Source: Rhodospirillaceae bacterium
GTDB taxonomy: Bacteria > Pseudomonadota > Alphaproteobacteria > UBA8366
Reading direction: 5' to 3'
Assembly: GCA_002722095.1 (NCBI GenBank)
Contig: PBKG01000003.1
Span: 111,927 to 175,926, forward strand
Length of the DNA stretch: 64,000 bases
Below the pieces are notes generated by a model. The model did not search any database. It saw nothing but the letters and a program-made list of their open reading frames with translations, and was not told where the DNA came from. The translations under genes were made by a program, and so were the position numbers. Below, piece by piece: positions 58,041 to 64,000 of this stretch (position 1 is the first letter of the stretch; the number at the start of each line of letters is the position of its first letter).

Positions 58041-60179
58041 TCAACGTCCCGCCCGCTCCACATCGCGCACTACCTCGGTCGCACGCAGAGCGGCAACGAT
58101 ATCGGACATATGACGGGAATCGTCGACTTCGATATCGATGAAGAGTTCGAAGAAATCGGGAGAACGATCGATAATCCGAAGATTACTGATATTACCCCCA
58201 TCCCGCCCGACAACGGTCGAAAGTGCGCCCAGTGCGCCCGGCTGGTTAGTAAGCACTATGCGAATTCGCCCCACGAACGACGCCTTATTTTGACCGACTG
58301 CCCAGGTCGTCTCCATCCAACGTTCCGGCATCTCGGCAAAACTTTCTAGCGCCTCGCAATCGAGCGTATGAATCGATATGCCTTTGCCGGTCGTCGAGAT
58401 GCCAATGATGCGATCGCCCGGCAACGGATGGCAGCAATCGGCAAAGCAAATTTCCATACCCGGTGTCAGCCCGGTTATTTCGACGGAATACTCTCCCGCC
58501 CGCGCTACCGCCTTATCCTCGCCGACCTGCAGTGTCCTGTTAGCTTTGGCGCCGGGATAAACCGTGCGCAAAACGTCATGGCCAGCAATCTCGCCCTGTC
58601 CGACAAGCGAAAAAAGACTATCGATATTCTCGCAGTTGAACTCGCCGAGAGCGTTCTGGAGCGCCTTTTCAGTGGGCTCGTAGCCCTCTTGCTCAAATAC
58701 TTTGTCGATAATCTCACGTCCCATGCGGCAATATTCGTCCATCCGCTGCATACGCACGAACCGGCGAATGCACGATCTCGCCTTCGCGGTCATGACGAAA
58801 CTCGCCCAACCGGGCGACGGCACCTGCGAGTCAGAGGTCATAACCTCGACCTGATCCCCATTTTTAAGTTGGGTCCTGAGCGGCATCATGCGACCGTTGA
58901 TCTTGGCCCCAACACACCGATTGCCCACGTCCGTATGCACCGCATAGGCGAAATCGATTGGCGTCGCCCCTTTCGGCAGTACCTGCAAGTCACCTTTCGG
59001 CGAAAAACAGAATAATTGGTCCGGAAACATTTCCATGCGCGTGTGCTCGAGGAATTCTTCCGGACCTCCGGCATTCTCTAAAATCTCAAGCAACTCCCGC
59101 AACCAACGATACTGCCGCCCCTCGGTGCGCCGGGCACGTTTGACGCCGTCCTTATATTGCCAATGGGCGGCAACGCCGAGTTCGGCTACATCGTGCATTT
59201 CGGTGGTGCGAATTTGAATTTCGATGCGCTGATTTTCCGGCCCAATTATGTCCGTATGGACAGACTGATAACCGTTTTGTTTCGGCAGCGAGATGTAGTC
59301 CTTGAATCGGCCGGCGACGAGGGGATATTTGGTGTGAATGCAGCCAAGAGCACGGTAACATTCCTCGATGGAATTCACGACGATACGAAACGCCATGGTG
59401 TCCGAGAGCTGTTCGAAGCCGACTGACTTGCGCTGCATTTTGCGCCAAATCGAATGAGGTCGCTTTTCACGTCCGTGCACATCGGCCTCGATGCCCGATT
59501 CCGCAAGATCTCGGCGCAAGGCATCTATGATCCGTCCGACGACATCTCCGGTTTCCTCATGCAAAAATTCCAATCGTTTGACGATTGATTCACGCGCATC
59601 CGGATTTAGTTCGCCAAACGCCAAATCCTCAAGTTCGTTTTGCCAATCGCGAATTCCAATACGCTGTGCGAGAGGAACATAAATCTCCATCGTTTCGAGC
59701 GCGATGCGACGTCGTTTATCGATATTCTCAATGAATCCAAGGGTCCGCATATTGTGCAGACGATCAGCGAGTTTGACGACGAGCACTCGGATATCGTCCG
59801 ACATAGCAAGCACGAGTTTGCGAAAATTCTCCGCCTGTTTGGTGCTGCCGGATTGCAATTCCAACTGACTGAGTTTGGTGACACCATCCACCAACCGAGC
59901 GACTTCCTCACCAAATCGACCCTCGATGTCGGGCAACGTCGCAACCGTATCCTCGACCGTGTCGTGCAACAGACCGGTAACAATCGACGCAGTATCGAGC
60001 TTCTTTTCCGAAAGAATGCCGGCCACTTCTACAGGATGGGAAAAATAGGGATCGCCGGAGGCACGCTTTTGCGTGCCGTGGGCCTGCATCGAAAACACAT
60101 AAGCCTTGTTTAGAGCAATCTCGTCCGCACTGGGATCGTAGCTGCGCACGCGCTCGACCAATTCATATTGGCGCATCAT
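58041..60179 (-). CDS. rsh: Bifunctional (p)ppGpp synthetase/hydrolase
   Basis: A 712-residue Rsh (RelA/SpoT) enzyme. The hydrolase HD domain (about 40-150) keeps the HDTVEDT motif, the synthetase (about 235-340) has RFKDYISLPKQNGYQSVHTDI with RFKD (bifunctional type) and EIQIRTTEMHDVAELGVAAHW (split), followed by TGS (residues ~390-450) and a C-terminal ACT domain. It governs the stringent response. Upstream is rpoZ on the same strand. Confidence 0.97.
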   Translation of the reverse strand: MMRQYELVERVRSYDPSADEIALNKAYVFSMQAHGTQKRASGDPYFSHPVEVAGILSEKKLDTASIVTGLLHDTVEDTVATLPDIEGRFGEEVARLVDGVTKLSQLELQSGSTKQAENFRKLVLAMSDDIRVLVVKLADRLHNMRTLGFIENIDKRRRIALETMEIYVPLAQRIGIRDWQNELEDLAFGELNPDARESIVKRLEFLHEETGDVVGRIIDALRRDLAESGIEADVHGREKRPHSIWRKMQRKSVGFEQLSDTMAFRIVVNSIEECYRALGCIHTKYPLVAGRFKDYISLPKQNGYQSVHTDIIGPENQRIEIQIRTTEMHDVAELGVAAHWQYKDGVKRARRTEGRQYRWLRELLEILENAGGPEEFLEHTRMEMFPDQLFCFSPKGDLQVLPKGATPIDFAYAVHTDVGNRCVGAKINGRMMPLRTQLKNGDQVEVMTSDSQVPSPGWASFVMTAKARSCIRRFVRMQRMDEYCRMGREIIDKVFEQEGYEPTEKALQNALGEFNCENIDSLFSLVGQGEIAGHDVLRTVYPGAKANRTLQVGEDKAVARAGEYSVEITGLTPGMEICFADCCHPLPGDRIIGISTTGKGISIHTLDCEALESFAEMPERWMETTWAVGQNKASFVGRIRIVLTNQPGALGALSTVVGRDGGNISNLRIIDRSPDFFELFIDIEVDDSRHMSDIVAALRATEVVRDVERAGR

Positions 60180-60248
60180 GATGGAAACGCCTCAACTGGG
60201 CTCGCCGATGGGCGAAACCCGAGCCAGTGTATCGAAAAAAAAGAGCGG

Positions 60249-60602
60249 TTATGCCGCCGGAGGATCACCTGCATCAGATTTTCCGGCCGCACTCGCCTCG
60301 CCGTCGGCCGCCTCCCCCTCGGTCATCGCCGCGACCATATATTCCATCGGCTCGTCATCTTCGGGCTCGTCTATTTCCGCAACTTTTTGCAGACCCTTGA
60401 CCAGAGAATCGCGAAGCTCATCCAATTCGATGGTTTCATCGGCGATTTCACGTAACGCCACTACTGGATTTTTATCGTTGTCGCGCTCGACGGTCAGTTC
60501 ACCGCCGGCCGAAATATTGCGGCTCCGTTGGCCCGCAAGCAGCACCAATTCGAATCGGTTGGATACGCGTTCGATACAATCCTCAACCGTGACACGGGCC
60601 AT
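60249..60602 (-). CDS. rpoZ: RNA polymerase omega subunit
   Basis: A 117-residue omega subunit: [30 protein letters not shown] is canonical (split), and [18 protein letters not shown] follows. The acidic C-terminal third ([11 protein letters not shown] and onwards) is longer than the enterobacterial form but common in this class. Upstream of rsh. Confidence 0.97.
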   Translation of the reverse strand: MARVTVEDCIERVSNRFELVLLAGQRSRNISAGGELTVERDNDKNPVVALREIADETIELDELRDSLVKGLQKVAEIDEPEDDEPMEYMVAAMTEGEAADGEASAAGKSDAGDPPAA

Positions 60603-60686
60603 CGGCTTTTCTCCATCTATCTCTTCATTCGGAAGGCCGCCGACTATAGAGCGGAGACCTCAGGAAATACAAGGATTTTCACTCAC

Positions 60687-60803
60687 TTGAACACTAATTT
60701 AAATAGCCTCGGAAGGCAAAAATCATCAACAACATCTTGCAGCCTGGAAATTTCATGCTATTTCATAAGTTAATTCCTCAACTAAGGAGATATTAGTGTT
60801 CAA
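60687..60803. repeat. Nested inverted repeats, possible structured RNA or mini-element
   Basis: A perfect 12-bp inverted repeat, TTGAACACTAAT (60687-60698) and ATTAGTGTTCAA (60792-60803), encloses 93 bases. Inside it are AAATAGC/GCTATTT, a GCCT-CGGA-AGGC hairpin, and TCCT-CAACTA-AGGA. This lies in the divergent gap of rpoZ and the NYN gene. The bases around it are AT-rich; no target duplication flanks it. Confidence 0.5.
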
Positions 60804-60873
60804 TAATTAAAAGAAAACTTATCGTAATAAAGTTTATTTATAAATAATTATATGTAAATAAAAAGGAAGTATA

Positions 60874-61500
60874 ATGCTAGATTATATTAAAGATGATGAG
60901 AAATATTGTTTGTTTATTGATGGATCTAACTTATATGCATCCGCTCGAGGTCTTGGATTCGATATAGATTACAAAAAACTTCTTGAGTCCTTCTCGCATA
61001 ACGGCCGCCTTATCCGAGCCTACTACTACACAGCTGTCGTCGAAGATCAGGATTACTCGCCGATCCGTCCTCTCGTGGATTGGCTCGACTATAACGGTTT
61101 CACGATCGTCACAAAGCCGACCAAGGAATTCACCGACGATACCGGTAGGCGAAAGATAAAGGGCGATATGGATATCGAGCTTGCCATCGACATGCTGGAG
61201 ATGGCGGATCAGCTTGATCACGCTATCCTGTTTTCCGGCGATGGCGACTTCCGTCGTTTAGTGGAGGCAGTGCAGCGCAAATCTACCCGCGTCACCGTGG
61301 TGAGTACCGTCCAATCTCAGCCACCTATGGCCGCCGACGAATTGCGCCGCCAGGCCGATTTCTTCATCGAACTTAACGATCTCGCGAATGAGGTGGCACG
61401 CAAGCACCAAGATCCACAGCAATATGAGCAAAATTCGGGACCGACGGATGATGGGTACGACGAAGACTACGAGGAAGAAGCAATCGTAGAACACGCCTAA
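60874..61500 (+). CDS. NYN-domain protein (LabA/DUF88-like)
   Basis: A 208-residue protein. The NYN (PIN-like RNase) domain covers residues 8-160: CLFIDGSNLYASARGLGFDI, KGDMDIELAIDMLEMAD and ILFSGDGDFRRLVEAVQRKSTRV (split) hold the acidic metal-binding residues. An acidic tail (GYDEDYEEEAIVEHA) follows. It probably binds or cuts RNA. AGGAAG precedes the ATG. The first ~30 codons are strongly AT-rich, unlike the rest. Next is a DNA glycosylase gene. Confidence 0.92.
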   Translation: MLDYIKDDEKYCLFIDGSNLYASARGLGFDIDYKKLLESFSHNGRLIRAYYYTAVVEDQDYSPIRPLVDWLDYNGFTIVTKPTKEFTDDTGRRKIKGDMDIELAIDMLEMADQLDHAILFSGDGDFRRLVEAVQRKSTRVTVVSTVQSQPPMAADELRRQADFFIELNDLANEVARKHQDPQQYEQNSGPTDDGYDEDYEEEAIVEHA

Positions 61501-61511
61501 AGCTGTTTTTC

Positions 61512-62144
61512 ATGACACACCCCTCACTGCAATCGGATTGTGAACTTTGTCCGCGGTTGGTCGACTTCCGCGAAGACAACCGTGCCTCATATCCCGAATT
61601 TCATAACGCCCCCGTACCGAGCTTCGGCACACTAGACGCGCGGCTATTGATCGTAGGTCTGGCACCGGGACTAAAGGGAGCGAATCAAACCGGTAGACCT
61701 TTTACCGGAGATTATGCCGGCGACTTGCTCTATGCCACGCTACTGAAATTCGGGTTCGCGACCGGGGCATACGGTGCCACTGCCGAGGACGGACTAAAGT
61801 TGCAGGACGTACGCATCACCAATGCAGTTCGATGCGTACCACCGCAAAACAAACCGGTCGGAGCGGAAGTTAAGAATTGCCGTCCATTTTTGACCCAAGA
61901 AATCGAAGCAATGGAAAAATTGGAAATCATCCTAGCGCTCGGCACGCTGGCTCATAATGGTGTGCTTTCAAGCCTGGGATTCAAGCAAAGTGCCGCGAAA
62001 TTCGGCCATTGCAAATTCCATGAACTAGCGCCGGACCTCCTGCTCGCGGACAGTTATCACTGTTCACGCTACAACACCAATACCGGTCGCCTGACCGAAG
62101 AAATGTTCTGCGACGTCTTCGCCGCAATTAAGGAACGTCTATAG
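61512..62144 (+). CDS. Uracil-DNA glycosylase, family 5 (UDGb)
   Basis: A 210-residue iron-sulfur glycosylase. Motif 1 is GLAPGLKGANQTGRPFTGDYAG, as in the B-type enzyme (no Asp or Asn as in families 1/4), and motif 2 SYHCSRYNTNTGRLTEEMF. Cysteines CELCPRL and RCVPPQNKP with NCRPFL fit the [4Fe-4S] cluster. It removes uracil and related bases. It lies 12 bases after the NYN gene and overlaps the end of the dehydrogenase gene. Confidence 0.92.
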   Translation: MTHPSLQSDCELCPRLVDFREDNRASYPEFHNAPVPSFGTLDARLLIVGLAPGLKGANQTGRPFTGDYAGDLLYATLLKFGFATGAYGATAEDGLKLQDVRITNAVRCVPPQNKPVGAEVKNCRPFLTQEIEAMEKLEIILALGTLAHNGVLSSLGFKQSAAKFGHCKFHELAPDLLLADSYHCSRYNTNTGRLTEEMFCDVFAAIKERL

Positions 62145-63134
62145 GCGCGCCGCGACCTTGTCCCAAATATCGGGATTAACCAGATGGGGCGGTTTATCGC
62201 CCGCCAATACCTGCAAAATTTGAGAGGCCGCCGAAATCGACAACTCCTCTCGCGCTTCAATCGTAAGTCCGCCCACATGGGGTGACATAATCAGATTGTC
62301 GAGTGCTACCAGTGGGCTGTCGACGGGAATAGGCTCAGCCTCGAATACGTCAAGCGCCGCGCCTGCGATCCAATTCTCTTGCAGCGCTTCTATCAAAGCC
62401 CCCTGCTCTACGATGCCGCCCCGCGCCGTATTCAAGAAATAGGCATCCCGCCGCATTGCCCGCAAAAAGTCGCGATCGACCATACCGCGTGTCTCCTCGG
62501 TCAGCTCCGCATGCACCGACACGAAATCCGAGGCAGACAGCAAATCCTCCAAATTTGATACTCGTTCTCCATTGACCGCCTTTACATCATCGTCACCGAT
62601 ATACGGGTCGTAAGCCAGCACCTTCATTCGAAATCCCACGCTGCATTTGCGCGCGACTTCGGAGCCGATCTGCCCGCAGCCGACGATTCCAACGGTACGC
62701 TCTTCTAGGTGAAAACGAGTTGAAACCGGTCCCTGCCCGAAACCGCCACCGGCACGAATTTCCGCATCCGACCTGCGGAACTGTTTCGCGAACTCAAGCA
62801 TCAGACCAAGCGTGTGTTCCGAGACCGGGACACGGCCTGCCCCCGGATTGTTGACCACCGCTATCTCGCCGGCACTTGCCGCACCGATATCGATGGCATC
62901 CGTGCCACGCCCCGAGGTGCTGATTATCACCACGTTTTTCCCAGCTTCGATTGCCTTCGCCGTCAACTTGCTCGGATAACGTACGAAGACGGCATCAGCC
63001 TCCGCGACCGCTTCGATGATGCGGTCTTCGGTCGCATTTTCGAGAATGTCGAGGTCGGCTTTGCCGGCAAGCAATTCCTGGCCCGCCGGGTGATACATCG
63101 ATTCCAGAATTAGAACACGGGGTCGATTTCTCAT
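62139..63134 (-). CDS. D-2-hydroxyacid dehydrogenase (phosphoglycerate-dehydrogenase-like)
   Basis: A 331-residue NAD-dependent dehydrogenase. The NAD loop GIVGCGQIGSEVARK, the Arg in NTARGGIVEQGAL, the Glu region DVFEAEP and the His in MSPHVGGLTIEA are all present. No C-terminal ACT domain, so it is not regulated like classic SerA. ATGA overlap links it to the RraA gene; a catabolic role together is likely. Confidence 0.9.
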   Translation of the reverse strand: MRNRPRVLILESMYHPAGQELLAGKADLDILENATEDRIIEAVAEADAVFVRYPSKLTAKAIEAGKNVVIISTSGRGTDAIDIGAASAGEIAVVNNPGAGRVPVSEHTLGLMLEFAKQFRRSDAEIRAGGGFGQGPVSTRFHLEERTVGIVGCGQIGSEVARKCSVGFRMKVLAYDPYIGDDDVKAVNGERVSNLEDLLSASDFVSVHAELTEETRGMVDRDFLRAMRRDAYFLNTARGGIVEQGALIEALQENWIAGAALDVFEAEPIPVDSPLVALDNLIMSPHVGGLTIEAREELSISAASQILQVLAGDKPPHLVNPDIWDKVAARL

Positions 63135-63814
63135 TTCTTAGCTTGGGTCATCTGATCGTAGGAAACCTTTTCGTGTGCTGCGACCGGTTCGGCACCGTTC
63201 CTGATTTCTTCGATGATCTGTTCTTCGGTTGCCTTGCAGGTTTGCGCGATTTCCAACACTTCTTCCAAGTGTTCCACAGGGATTACTAAAATTCCGTTGT
63301 CGTCGCCCATGATGAAGTCGCCCGGACGCACCTTGACGCCAGCGAGTTCAACGTCGATCGAATGGCCGGCGAAGTCGCAGCGATTGCGGATCGATTGCTG
63401 GATTATGCCACGGCCATAAACCGACAGACCGAGCTCTTTGTATTCGTCTATATCGCGGGTGACGCCATCGATCACGCATCCAGCCAGACCGAAATGTTGG
63501 GTGGTGAAACCGACAATGCCGCCATAGGAGTTAACGTCGACGCGTCCACCGTGATCGATCACGAGAATGTCGCCTTTGTTGGCAACCTTAACCGCTTCGA
63601 GCGAGCCCATCGCGGCGGAGGGTTCCTTCATTCCCTCGCCGACCGGCACCAGTTTCATAGTGGCCGCGGGTCCAACGATCTTCTCACAGGCTTCCCACAA
63701 TGGGCCGATACCGTGTGGCGCGCCGTCGATGCCGAGGCGATCGAGCGCGTCTGATACGTTCGGTGTCGAAAGCTCTTTAAATGCCGCGACGAGGTTTTCC
63801 GTTTCCGCCGTCAT
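63131..63814 (-). CDS. RraA-like protein / 4-hydroxy-4-methyl-2-oxoglutarate aldolase family
   Basis: A 227-residue protein of the RraA/HMG aldolase family, with GLAGCVIDGVTRDIDEYKELGLSVYGRG (split; DG-x2-RD metal site) and GDNGILVIPVEHLEEVL. The family includes oxaloacetate decarboxylase and HMG/CHA aldolases and the RNase E inhibitor; with a dehydrogenase next to it, an enzyme of 2-oxoacid metabolism is more likely. GGAGGG stands just ahead of ATG 63814. Confidence 0.92.
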   Translation of the reverse strand: MTAETENLVAAFKELSTPNVSDALDRLGIDGAPHGIGPLWEACEKIVGPAATMKLVPVGEGMKEPSAAMGSLEAVKVANKGDILVIDHGGRVDVNSYGGIVGFTTQHFGLAGCVIDGVTRDIDEYKELGLSVYGRGIIQQSIRNRCDFAGHSIDVELAGVKVRPGDFIMGDDNGILVIPVEHLEEVLEIAQTCKATEEQIIEEIRNGAEPVAAHEKVSYDQMTQAKK

Positions 63815-63837
63815 TATTCCCTCCGTAATCTTCTCTT

Positions 63838-64000
63838 TTAAGGATGGACGTCTTCGGTGAACCAATCGGTTGGCACCTCGTGTCCGATACCAAGCTCCTT
63901 GGCTTTGGCGTAGGCGATAGCACCGCAGGCAGCAAATTGATAGCCGGTGCCAGTGTTGTTCAGGAAACACGTAACCTCGTCGTCACCGCCACGCCCGGTT
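63838..64000 (-). CDS. Ornithine cyclodeaminase / mu-crystallin family protein, C-terminal fragment
   Basis: The last 53 codons of a gene that runs off the right edge, stop TAA at 63838-63840. The translated end includes GGDDEVTCFLNNTGTGYQFA and ends HEVPTDWFTEDVHP, which aligns with the C-terminus of the gene at 39994-41064 (ETDDQITCFANTIGIGFQW, EFPTEWLTQAKMG). It is in front of the RraA and dehydrogenase genes and probably the start of that operon. Confidence 0.8.
   Translation of the reverse strand, partial: TGRGGDDEVTCFLNNTGTGYQFAACGAIAYAKAKELGIGHEVPTDWFTEDVHP

Noticed and set aside
60687..60803. Mini-transposon (MITE)
   Set aside because: No target duplication flanks the repeat and no other copy is in the window; kept only as a possibility.
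63838..63970. Upstream extension of the RraA frame
   Set aside because: The extra 52 residues are a shadow of the ornithine-cyclodeaminase-like gene end; a strong ribosome binding site stands at the internal ATG.

Overview
The window reads as chromosomal DNA of an alphaproteobacterium. The evidence is a set of gene orders and families typical of that class: rpmF-plsX-fabH-ihfA-merR-tRNA-Pro, rpiB-glyA-nrdR-ribD-ribE-ribBX-ribH-nusB-thiL, rsh/rpoZ next to pdxJ-acpS-lepB-rnc-era-recO, a MucR/Ros regulator, an LdtR-like MarR regulator, a NadQ-type Nudix regulator in front of nadA, and a K+-independent H+-pyrophosphatase. A flagellar stator operon implies motility. Composition is moderately GC-rich, with three very AT-rich intergenic pockets. 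A free-living, Rhodospirillales-like lineage is plausible but cannot be fixed from this sequence. No IS element, phage or CRISPR array is visible.

Layout. 1-4.3 kb: an ECHDC3-like protein, a CoA-binding protein, and a NAD module (nadQ, a near-perfect 45-bp palindrome on the nadA promoter, nadA, nadC). 4.4-7.7 kb: stress and metal genes (CBS protein, universal stress protein, CutA), a wHTH-like small protein, a tiny secreted protein built of Cys-Gly-x-Cys heptads with its own promoter and terminator, and a DUF1045 protein. 7.7-14.4 kb: a HAD hydrolase and a giant exported coiled-coil/ricin-lectin protein split by one in-frame TAA. 14.5-20 kb: tRNA-Pro, MerR, an IhfA with a long low-complexity tail, lipid synthesis and L32, DUF177, a cytochrome bc1 chaperone and BamE. 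20-31.4 kb: hppA, an MFS transporter, then a long leftward operon for riboflavin, glycine/one-carbon and thiamine metabolism plus NrdR. 31.4-39.8 kb: mucR, a glutamine amidotransferase, LdtR-like regulator, TauD-like oxygenase, TlpA-like thioredoxin, MmgE/PrpD, metY, hemB. 40-46.4 kb: an ornithine-cyclodeaminase-like / hydrolase / enoyl-CoA hydratase operon, a penicillin-acylase-family enzyme and threonine ammonia-lyase. 46.5-50.7 kb: motA with two motB genes, an RDD protein and the N-end-rule transferase. 50.7-60.6 kb: parC, recO, era, rnc, lepB, acpS, pdxJ, DUF2062, rsh, rpoZ. 60.6-64 kb: an AT-rich region with nested inverted repeats, a NYN-domain protein, family-5 uracil-DNA glycosylase, a 2-hydroxyacid dehydrogenase, an RraA-like protein and the end of a second ornithine-cyclodeaminase-like gene running off the edge.

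Most of the window is core metabolism. The most unusual points are the single-stop interruption of the ~2,000-codon lectin gene, the Cys-heptad secreted protein, the IhfA tail, the duplicated MotB, the palindromic NAD operator and the nested inverted repeats upstream of the NYN gene.
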